NCBI GenBank assembly: GCA_035771165.1
Contig: JAWNZC010000174.1
Coordinates: 523,501 to 587,500, forward strand
DNA: 64,000 nt
Direction: 5' to 3'
Source: Paragorgia papillata
Taxonomy: Eukaryota > Cnidaria > Anthozoa > Scleralcyonacea > Coralliidae
Part shown: piece after piece, positions 56,595 to 64,000 of the stretch
Layout of the letters: each line of letters opens with the position of its first letter
How positions within the stretch are numbered: the stretch's first letter is position 1
Position numbers and translations under genes: made by a program
Notes under the pieces: generated by a model
What the model saw: only the letters and a program-made list of their open reading frames with translations
The model's database searches: none
Told to the model about the DNA's origin: nothing

Positions 56595-58868
56595 TCATGA
56601 CAACTTAACCTTAATTAGTTTGTCTTTCAACCCACTCTTTATTACAGTACGATAAGTATGTAGTAAGAGCATAGGAAAGTGACTAACAAAATACTTTACC
56701 ACTCCTTCATGACTTCCCAAGTAAATTTTTCGAAGTCCTATACCTAATGTTTCAAAGTGCTCTATTTTTTTACGGATTATCCTGAGAAGACCACACAATT
56801 CACCTTCCTGTTTCTTGAAGCCTTTACAGTCCCCCTGTACGGCTTTATCCAGTTTCGCCATCCAACTTCCATCAAAAACAGTGGCAGCCCCATCTTCTAG
56901 CATTTTCTTGAAAGCAATGATACTCAAGTCTGTCTTATCCTGCATGCAATCTCCAATCTTATGGAAAAAACCCAACATTTCTTCACTGCTCCACAATAAA
57001 GGATGGTTTATAATGTCACTGGCTTCAGGCCGGTCAGCAGGAACCATGGAAATCATTTCTACTATCAGATCTCCTGCTAAGAATTCCATGTGTGGAGAGT
57101 CATTGCAATGATCAGACAGGCCACTAATATTAAAACTGTACTCATGTGAAATAATACTCTCTTGGCACTTATTTAGATCTGTAATTACACCAAATGGATG
57201 GCCACCTCTTGTCATAACAAAATAGAAAACACAACCAAGGGAGAAGATATCTACTGAACTTGTCCTTTCCACAGCATCCCATAATTCTCGAGCTGTCCAT
57301 CCTAATGTACCAAACTGAACTTGATGTAGAGATTCATCTTCACTAAAATGCCCCGAGTCAAAATCTGAAATGACAAATCTTACATCATCATCAGCTGTCT
57401 TCTTCCTCAGAATATTTTGAGGTTTTATGTCTCGGTGCTGTATCCCAAGTTTATGGAGATAGTTCATTCCACAGGCAAGTTGGAAAAAACACTTTTCTGG
57501 TTTGAGTTCTGCATAGAACTCTTCATTGGAATCAAGGACAGCAGATCCTAAGTGGCCCTCACATAACTCAAGAGCTAGATACCTAAAGTTTGAGTCATAC
57601 TCAACACAAAGGTATCGAATAACACTCGAGTGAAAATCTTTTTCACACAGATGCAGAAGGATGTCCAGCTCCTTTTGGCCCCAATCAAATATAATGTGGC
57701 TTCTCTTTACAGCAACACAACGTCCATCTTTCAGATTGCCTAGAAAAACATTTCGAGATTTTCCAAGCAATTTATTTCTGTCATACTCAATTTGCCCAAT
57801 GCAGATAATATTTTTGGGTATGGCAGGTATGGCAGGTATGGCAGGTATGGCAGGTGGGGATGAAAACTCAACATGGTAGATAACATACAATGATGTCACC
57901 AAAATGATGGACAATATTAGTATCTGAGGAAGAATTTCCATTATATTACCATTCCTTTCCATCAAGCACTGTTCAAAATTGTGTAAAGTAAGCTGTTCTA
58001 GCAAAGTTCCATTGAGTGATTCAGGATACAGACATGTAGCGTTAGTTCCAGCAAGTAATGAATGGTTGATATTAAGAATACTACTCATGTTGCAAGAACA
58101 GTTCCAGTGATTCCCTTTTAAAACAAGTTTTTTCAGGTCATGCAACTGTGACATATCAACCCAGGGAAAGTTAGTTAACCAGTTGTTCGATAGATCCAAG
58201 TATTCAAGCTTCGGGACATTAATGAAAGATTTGCTCGGTATCTCCCTTAAAAAATTGTTTGCCAAATCAATCCTTAGGACTTTTGGTAGATTTCTAAAAG
58301 CAGAGTTTCTCACCTTTTCAAGAATATTGTTGGCTATAGAAATAACTTCCGCATGAGCTAAACCAGAAAATGTATCTTCTTCAATCACTTTGATAAAATT
58401 ATTACTTAGATCAATAACTCGAATGTCAGAATTGGCTAGGATAAAATCGGAGGATAAAAAAGTAATACGGCAATCTGGAAATCGGGCAGTAAACAGAAAA
58501 GGATTCAATGGCAGTGGAGAGTGTAGAATACCTGGTTCGATACCCAGTCCTCCAAGGTGATATCCTGACACTATCAAATCGGTGGTATTATCAGGCAAGT
58601 TACTCGGGATTCTTTCAGCTTTGAATATACCCCATATCATTCCTGTCGAAGTTGTACAGTTCACCGTGGATCGATTTTCGAAGCTTCCGGATTGATTTAT
58701 AGATCCCCAGCTGTAGCAATTGCATTGACCGTCACAGGGGTTGGCACCATGATTGAAGAAACCCGGCGCGAAGTCGAATAACTGTTCACACAAACTCGTA
58801 TGTAGAATATTTGCCAATACGACATATAGAAACCATTCACAGGGTAGCACTTTAACCATTGTGACCAA
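56595..58868 (-). CDS. LRR receptor-like transmembrane protein with IRE1-type kinase and KEN RNase domain
   Basis: 757 codons without intron or lesion. Signal peptide about 1-27; Cys-rich N-cap CDGQCNC (45-51); about four leucine-rich repeats 149-250 (VIDLSNNF, LRIDLANNF, LEYLDLSNNW); C-cap WNCSC with Cys 279 and 301; nine N-glycosylation sequons, all before the transmembrane helix (about 308-331). Then a PAI repeat linker (338-351); a kinase about 356-627 with VAVK (K388), E400, HRD (478-480), SDFD (501-504) and DIFSLGCVFYF; and a KEN domain about 628-745 (HPLLWSSEE, LLRIIRKK, FPMLLLHTYR). Kinase and KEN closely follow metazoan IRE1, which senses unfolded protein and splices or cleaves RNA; IRE1's own luminal domain is absent. 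Glycine loop GKSRNV, DFD and ARE depart from consensus. Catalytic competence is uncertain. Cell-surface or ER location is open. Confidence 0.95.
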   Translation of the reverse strand: MVTMVKVLPCEWFLYVVLANILHTSLCEQLFDFAPGFFNHGANPCDGQCNCYSWGSINQSGSFENRSTVNCTTSTGMIWGIFKAERIPSNLPDNTTDLIVSGYHLGGLGIEPGILHSPLPLNPFLFTARFPDCRITFLSSDFILANSDIRVIDLSNNFIKVIEEDTFSGLAHAEVISIANNILEKVRNSAFRNLPKVLRIDLANNFLREIPSKSFINVPKLEYLDLSNNWLTNFPWVDMSQLHDLKKLVLKGNHWNCSCNMSSILNINHSLLAGTNATCLYPESLNGTLLEQLTLHNFEQCLMERNGNIMEILPQILILSIILVTSLYVIYHVEFSSPPAIPAIPAIPAIPKNIICIGQIEYDRNKLLGKSRNVFLGNLKDGRCVAVKRSHIIFDWGQKELDILLHLCEKDFHSSVIRYLCVEYDSNFRYLALELCEGHLGSAVLDSNEEFYAELKPEKCFFQLACGMNYLHKLGIQHRDIKPQNILRKKTADDDVRFVISDFDSGHFSEDESLHQVQFGTLGWTARELWDAVERTSSVDIFSLGCVFYFVMTRGGHPFGVITDLNKCQESIISHEYSFNISGLSDHCNDSPHMEFLAGDLIVEMISMVPADRPEASDIINHPLLWSSEEMLGFFHKIGDCMQDKTDLSIIAFKKMLEDGAATVFDGSWMAKLDKAVQGDCKGFKKQEGELCGLLRIIRKKIEHFETLGIGLRKIYLGSHEGVVKYFVSHFPMLLLHTYRTVIKSGLKDKLIKVKLS
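57816..57857 (-). repeat. In-frame 9-bp repeat encoding Pro-Ala-Ile, about four units
   Basis: CCTGCCATA on the minus strand (TATGGCAGG on plus) repeats in tandem just after the transmembrane helix. The nucleotide units are identical, so this is a young minisatellite inside a coding frame. Confidence 0.95.
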
Positions 58869-58951
58869 GGGAGCACGCCAGACTTCTTCTTTGTTCGGAG
58901 TTCCTTACTTCCTTCGTTTACATGTATATTCAGCCATTTTGAATAATGCGG

Positions 58952-58957
58952 TATATA
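58952..58957 (-). promoter_or_regulatory. Possible TATA box of the IRE1-like gene
   Basis: TATATA lies 84 bp upstream of the start codon. Only position and sequence support it. Confidence 0.3.
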
Positions 58958-59052
58958 TCATTAGCGTATCGCAGGCGCGGGTTGCGGGTCGAAGGAAACC
59001 CCAGGAAACCCGAGGCCACGGTGCACAGGGAGCCCATCTTGGCAATTCGTCA

Positions 59053-59195
59053 TAACCACTAAAGAATTATGCTTTCCTATTGGTTGAATTTTCGCGCGTT
59101 TTTATTGGCTATGAGTGAAATTGCAATCGTCATAAGTGGATTTAGCCCTGATGACGCGAGAATGAGATTAGTGGTCCAGGGTACCAGGCTAGTGG
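59053..59195 (-). mobile_element. TAGCCTGGTACC MITE, partial copy 4
   Basis: Matches unit B of the 53.7-54.4 kb cluster (ATTGGTTGAATTTTCGCGCG, GATTTAGCCCTGATGACGCG) and ends GTACCAGGCTA. The outer end is lost. Confidence 0.85.
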
Positions 59196-59201
59196 GCACC
59201 C

Positions 59202-59730
59202 GTGGCGGACTCGAAAGACGCGCGGGGGACTGTGGCAGGGGATTTAAAAAAAACGAAAAACGGTTGCCGGAAGCGGGGGAAAAGGCGGAAAAAAGGGGAA
59301 AACAACACCGCTGCCAAACGTTTTGCGCATGCGCGAGTCCGAGCTCGCACCTCAAAAAAAGAGCGGGAATACACTGAAATATTTGGACTGGTCCGAGAGA
59401 CGAGAGTCCGACACAAAAGTTAAAATTATAAGCATACTACCAAAAAGGTAGGTAATTTGTGCATGGCTTCTTTGTCAATATTGTTACATATTCTGAAATG
59501 ACCCCTTCGTAATTTTCTTTACCTTTTTTTTAAAACACAAATGAATAGTCGAGTCTTACTTAGTCTTCACTGTCTGGTTGTTGTTGCCACGGCTAGTTTC
59601 CACTTCTCTTGCAATGTTTACTCTAGCAAATTCACGCATGCGCAAACGTTTGGCAGCGGTGTTGGGGAAAACGGGGCATGTGCCACGCCGAGTATGCCAC
59701 AGTCCCCCGCGCGTCTTTCGAGTCCGCCAC
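59202..59730. mobile_element. 529-bp element with perfect 36-bp terminal inverted repeats
   Basis: GTGGCGGACTCGAAAGACGC and the following 16 bases at 59202-59237 are mirrored without mismatch at 59695-59730. Confidence 0.9.
59304..59663 (+). mobile_element. CCGCTGCC MITE, copy 4, with 9-bp target duplication
   Basis: The terminal repeats AACACCGCTGCCAAACG lie at both ends. The flanks GGGGAAAAC at 59295-59303 and 59664-59672 are a perfect 9-bp duplication. The left repeat runs into GCGCATGCGC, a palindromic NRF-1-like motif. Confidence 0.92.
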
Positions 59731-59782
59731 AGGTGACCACGCGCTTTTTGACATGACGAATTGCCAAGATGGGCTCCCTGTG

Positions 59783-60490
59783 ATATAAACAGAGTGGTTA
59801 GCTTCTATATGTAAAACTATTTGGCGAACTATTTAAGCAATCGAGAATAACCAAAACCGTACAAATAACAAGACATTGTCTTAATTAATAAATTAATAAA
59901 ATCAGTTAATGACCATCAGTATAGCTCTGCATCAGTAGCATCTATGCAAGCAGCAAGAAGTGTTTATTTATTTCTGGACTTTCTGAATCAAATTTATAAA
60001 GTTTATAAATATACAAAGTCAAAGTCTTCAGTGCTGATTTATAATGTTCGTCGATGGTGTTTCAATATTATTAAAATACTTCAACGAAGACATTATAAAA
60101 AATCGACACAAATTACAACAATTAAATTTCCACAAATCCCAAACGCGTGGAGAAGAAACATACAACAAAAATGCGCTATACTGAACGGGAAGTGAATCTC
60201 AACAATAAACAGCAGTAGCTCTACTAGTGAAAGTTTATGATTGTTCGTCGCCCCCTCGCCTTCGGCTTCATATTAACGGCAACAAATATGAAATATCGTA
60301 AATCATAAATGTCGTAAATCAACGTAGTTTTTAAAAATATATCATAAATAAATGTTCATTCAATACTTTAAATTCTGATTTACCCCTCGCATTATATTTC
60401 GTGAACTCCGGTCGAAATATATGAGAATATATACAAGACGTATGACTTCACCTAGATGTGCTTCGGATCACTTTTTAACCCCAGGGTACC
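59783..60490. other. No gene recognised; 83-codon plus frame at 59944
   Basis: The frame 59944-60195 is basic and starts MQAARSVYLFLDFLNQIYKV. It has no domain I recognise and no clear splice or promoter context. Confidence 0.4.
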
Positions 60491-60509
60491 CCTGAAGAAA
60501 AGAAAAAGA

Positions 60510-61130
60510 ATGTCCCACCGACACCATAGCAACGCGCCCCCAGAATTCTCCTGTGGCTTTTTTACCTTGTGCTTCGGACACAAACAGGTAAGTTTTTTAA
60601 GCTCTAGTATTTTGTATATTTCTGTTGATTTTTTAGCGTCAACTTGCATCTTCTGGGTTTTTCTTGCTCCATTCTAACTAACGGGTCAGAAATGTCTTCT
60701 CTTCACCGTCATAAACGGTCACGAGAATCTCATCCGGCATCGTCGTGTTTTCACCAACAAGAAAAACTGGACATCATTCTCGTCTCGTTAACAGACATAA
60801 AGTCTGACGTTGCTGCTTGCAACTCGAGGATTTCCGTACTGGAAACAAGAGGCTTACTTCACGGAGCATGGTCTCAGCCTAGCCAAGGCCAAAGGGAAAA
60901 CTACGAGTCTACGACCAAGTCGAGGAGAACGACGATATGCTTTCAGTTATGGTGGGAAATGAGTTCCCCTCACTTGCAAGCTGGGTGCAAGAATCAGAAA
61001 CGGCTACTAAGCGGCAACCGAGACGGCTACAAAGCCACCAGATACGGCTATAAATAAGCCAACAGAGAATAGTTTGGGGGAACAAATGGGCGAACAGACC
61101 CCCCTCGAATAGTCGATGTTTGACCCAGAC
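60510..61130 (+). pseudogene. Eroded retroelement-type ORF (gag/ORF1-like)
   Basis: Plus strand. From the ATG at 60692 the peptide MSSLHRHKRSRESHPASSCF leads into a coiled-coil-like KLDIILVSLTDIKSDVAAC..RISVLET. After about 60850 the sense continues in a different frame (YDQVEENDDMLSVMVGNEF, near 60905) and stops near 61056, so at least one frameshift is present. The style resembles ORF1/gag proteins of cnidarian retroelements (DIRS- or LINE-like), but no diagnostic motif is visible. A donor-like CACAAACAG/GTAAGTTT lies at 60588. Confidence 0.4.
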
Positions 61131-61194
61131 ACACAGACTTCTCAAGAAACAATTCCATAGAAAACTTTCGTACGTGCAAGTTTGTAATATTCTC

Positions 61195-61892
61195 GAGCAA
61201 CAACAGCGGTGGATGTACCCTGCGAGCAGACCCTTCTTTTCCTTATTTCTTCGCTGAAAGAGGAAGAAAAGTAGGCTCTGCTGTATCAGGTCGACCTCAC
61301 TCCAAAATTAAGGATTATCCTTAATTGTCAACTCGCCTAGAATTAAGGATAATCGTTAATTTTAAATGAAAAGCCATCCCCCATACCCCAACCCCGAACC
61401 ACAACCCCCCGGTGGCCCTAAACCTAATCCCAACCCTCCGGAAGGATCTCCCGCCTCTCATACCCCGAGCACAGCACCCCTCTAGGATTTTTAGCTTTAT
61501 GTGTTCAAGTTTAACATCCCGCTTGTGGGACAGATAAATTAAGGCCATGTCTTAATTTGAGCCCTATATTTTACAGTTAAGATATATACTTAATTTTGGT
61601 AAGAGATCGTGTTGGCTGTATTCGTGACTGGTTGCCATTGCGCATGCATGTCTGAGTTGCTTGGTTGGTTACAATCTCGAATCCAGTCCCAATCAGAGCA
61701 GAAAACAAAACGAGAACCGGTTAAACGGGTCTTAAACGGGTTGCTTCGTCCCAAATCTTGGACGAAGCCAATCTCGTTCCCACTAGAGGGACGAAGCCAA
61801 ACACGAATACAACAGAGCCTACTTTTCTTCCTCTCTATCAGCGCAGAAACAAGGAAAAGAAGGCTCTGCTCGCAGGGTACGGTGGATGCTCT
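61195..61892. mobile_element. ~700-bp element with diverged long inverted ends
   Basis: GGTGGATGTACCCTGCGAGC...AAGTAGGCTCTG at 61200-61280 is inverse to 61812-61892 with gaps. It contains the C-rich MITE variant at 61310-61560. Confidence 0.7.
61310..61560. mobile_element. C-rich MITE variant
   Basis: The interior (CGGTGGCCCTAAACCTAATC, CACCCCTCTAGGATTTTTAG, CATCCCGCTTGTGGGACAG) matches the 55589 element. The ends are instead GGATTATCCTTAATT-type repeats built on AATTAAGG. Confidence 0.78.
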
Positions 61893-62281
61893 TTCCACTC
61901 CCACGCTCGATATCAGCTTAATAACTCAAATCGCTTATAAAAACAAGAAATTTGTTCAGGAGCGTGATTACCCCAAGCTCAAACCATGAGACGATGCCGC
62001 TTTACTATAGGTTTTATACAGTTGTTGTACTTGTTATATATAAACTTACTTAACCGTATTTTAACTTATAGTTCTGTAAATCATTAAAATAAACTTACTT
62101 TTGACAGTTCATCTCTCATGTTGTTTACCTTCAGTGACTTGAAACTTGTGGCGTCACGTCGCCCGAACTAAAATCAAACCAGTTTTATTAAATTTGAGCA
62201 ATTTTTAGTGGTCTAATGTATAGAAGACTGTCGAGTCGATAGCATTTATATTACTTGTTTGACAAATACAAAATCAGCATA
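61893..62281. other. No gene recognised
   Basis: Plain AT-rich sequence. Confidence 0.5.
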
Positions 62282-62465
62282 TCCTCCTACCTAGAATTAC
62301 CAATAATCAGTAAGTGTGAAATCCCTAGAATTACCAATAATCGTTAATTTTAAAAAACTAATTCCCAACCCACCACCCCAACCTAACCCTACCCCCCCCG
62401 GAAACCCTAAAACTAACCAAAACCCCCGGTGAACCTAAACCTAACCACAACCCTCCGGAAAAATG
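62282..62465 (+). mobile_element. Truncated C-rich MITE (relative of 55589)
   Basis: It starts TCCTCCTACCTAGAATTACC, matches the left half and interior of the 55589 element, and stops after CCCTCCGGAAAAATGT. Confidence 0.88.
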
Positions 62466-63312
62466 TAAGAAAAAAAATCCAAGAATCTTGGAGTATTTTG
62501 AAATAACGTGACCAGCCTTTGCCAAGGTAGCGTCTCCTCTCGCCATTTTGAAAGCAGAGTAGGCCCTGGGTACGAGGTTGCTGCAGGCGTTACTTTCAAG
62601 CCCTCTCCCCAGGCCCCCAAACAGCCAAATTACATCATTACCCGGGTATCTCAAAACTTCCGGTATAGCAAAGTTGTGACGTCACTGTACGTTAATTCAA
62701 TATGGTCTAACGCCGACCGGTGTTGCCGGTAACATAGTGTGCTAGTGCGCATGCGCAGTAGGCACAAAACCCCCAAAATTGGGTTTTTGTTGCCAGTCCC
62801 CTATAATTTGTTGCAGTCATCAACGATCTTTAGCTTGTTCGAAGACTACTTGCGAAGACCAGGGAAAATATTTGTTTTTCGATAAAGAATGGCCCAGTAT
62901 GTTTTACAAAGCTCTTGACAAAGCGTTGCGATACAAATGGTCTTTCTGGCTTTTCTCTAAATCGTCAACCGGACGACGATCGGCACTCGCGGCAGTGATC
63001 GGCTCCAGGAATTTTGGCTGAACTACATCGACCTTGTATTCCTATCTGATATGATTTTAAAGTTCTGAGACGAAATTAACTGCGAAGAATTACGGGACGA
63101 GTCAGACGATGGATGTTTGTTTGGCGACGAAGCGAGAATAATTAGTTTTAACTTGTAAATTGTCGGGATTTTCGCTGTTTTGAATCATGTGTTCAATTGT
63201 ATTTTGTGTTGTCGTCTATAATCATGTGATACATAATGTCGAGAAATCGAAAAAAACTAACCAATCAGATGACAAGTTTCATTGAAGTTTCCCAGAGCCT
63301 TCGTTCCTTGGT
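62466..63312. other. No gene recognised; GCGCATGCGC motif at 62747
   Basis: An NRF-1-like GTGCGCATGCGCAG at 62746-62759 lies just upstream of an 80-codon plus frame (62779-63021) with a hairpin AAAACCCCC/GGGTTTTT-like between. The frame has no recognised domain; it could be a first exon, but no strong donor ends it. Confidence 0.35.
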
Positions 63313-63533
63313 ACAATCTCGTTCCCAGAGCCCACGTTCCCCACCCGGGAAACGAGAGACTCTGGGATAATCCGTTTCACATCGATATTTCATTGGCTGA
63401 TGAACACAGTGAACTCTATATAACTCTTCTTCCGGATAACAAGAATCCTGTGATGGCGTGAACGGATTATCCCAGAGCCTCTCGTTTCCCGCCCGCTGGA
63501 TAAGGGGAACGTGGGCTCTGGGAACGAGATTGT
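63313..63533. mobile_element. 221-bp TIR element with ~70-bp inverted ends
   Basis: ACAATCTCGTTCCCAGAGCC and onward is mirrored to 63533. CCTTGGT flanks both ends, a 7-8 bp target duplication. Confidence 0.92.
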
Positions 63534-63540
63534 CCTTGGT

Positions 63541-64000
63541 AATGAACAAAAGGATCGCAGGCTCAGGGTACGGATTGCTTTAACCGTGGCCATTTAATAA
63601 TAGAAGCGGAAGTAGCAGAAACGTTATTAGCCAATCAGAACATTAGTCCGCCACACGGACTAGAGAATTTATTTTTGAATGGATTGTCCACAGACTGTCA
63701 TATATAATCGTAAATTTATAGTTAGTATCAGTGATTGTCAATACTGCATGCGTAACACTAGTTAACCATTTAGCTAAGCTAGATCTATTCACGGTCGTGT
63801 TTCAGTTCGAACCTACAGTTATTCTACATTCGTCCAGCTACAATCAGTCTACACCCACTGATTATTCTACACTCGACCTATTGCTAAATCTACGTTCACA
63901 TAGAATGACAAATTTCGTGACCTACATCCGTCTACAAATTTGTCAATAAAGTTCGTTTCTACTGTTGAGTTCAAAATTATTAATTTGTACCATTTGCTAC
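63541..64000. other. No gene recognised
   Basis: A 72-codon plus frame (63731-63949) has no motif. AATAAAG at 63945 could be a chance polyadenylation-like word. Confidence 0.5.

Larger units (their letters stand above)
59024..59782. mobile_element. 759-bp element with perfect 29-bp terminal inverted repeats
   Basis: CACAGGGAGCCCATCTTGGC plus nine more bases at 59024-59052 is mirrored exactly at 59754-59782. Inside lie three further elements (59053-59195, 59202-59730, 59304-59663). It starts 156 bp upstream of the IRE1-like start codon. Confidence 0.9.

Noticed and set aside
56815..57111. Plus-strand frames opposite the IRE1-like gene (56815, 57661)
   Set aside because: Antisense shadows of a strongly supported coding frame.
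63410..63480. Hammerhead ribozyme (CTGATGA near 63398)
   Set aside because: No GAAA core or compatible stem II follows; the site is inside a TIR element.

Overview
This window looks like intron-rich, transposon-dense animal nuclear DNA. My best guess is a cnidarian, probably an anthozoan such as a stony coral. That rests on general impression (many small terminal-inverted-repeat elements, tRNA-derived SINE-like repeats, a metazoan IRE1-type kinase, phase-consistent small exons), not on any marker that fixes the taxon. No rRNA, CRISPR or bacterial-type operon is present, and most short open frames are chance or lie in repeats.

Layout. 1-22559: an almost pure satellite array of about 173-bp AT-rich monomers (about 130 copies), organised in a higher-order repeat of about 10.94 kb (about 63 monomers) of which two copies are visible. 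22560-26223: two 5'-truncated non-LTR retrotransposons of related but distinct subfamilies on the minus strand, inserted into the satellite. 26224-27655: the satellite resumes, carries a 307-bp MITE twice because a 727-bp segment was tandemly duplicated, and then flips orientation. Old inverted monomers reappear at 33.43-34.44 kb. 27.7-56 kb: repeat-rich DNA with fold-back elements, MITEs with 9-bp target duplications, SINE-like repeats, minisatellites and microsatellites. Within it, a set of phase-compatible minus-strand exons (53323 down to 34534) suggests a spliced gene for a small type I membrane protein that I do not recognise; one internal junction is unresolved.

The best gene is at 56595-58868, minus strand: one uninterrupted 757-codon frame encoding signal peptide, leucine-rich-repeat ectodomain, one transmembrane helix, IRE1-like kinase and C-terminal KEN (RNase) domain. 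It resembles IRE1 with its stress-sensing luminal domain replaced by an LRR ectodomain. Two of the four KEN catalytic positions and the glycine-rich loop are changed. This is the most likely candidate for an undescribed system: a receptor that would couple extracellular or luminal LRR recognition to the IRE1 kinase/RNase output, or a pseudo-enzyme regulator of it. Its 5' flank holds three elements nested in one another.

59.8-64 kb: more TIR elements, an eroded retroelement ORF and otherwise unremarkable sequence.
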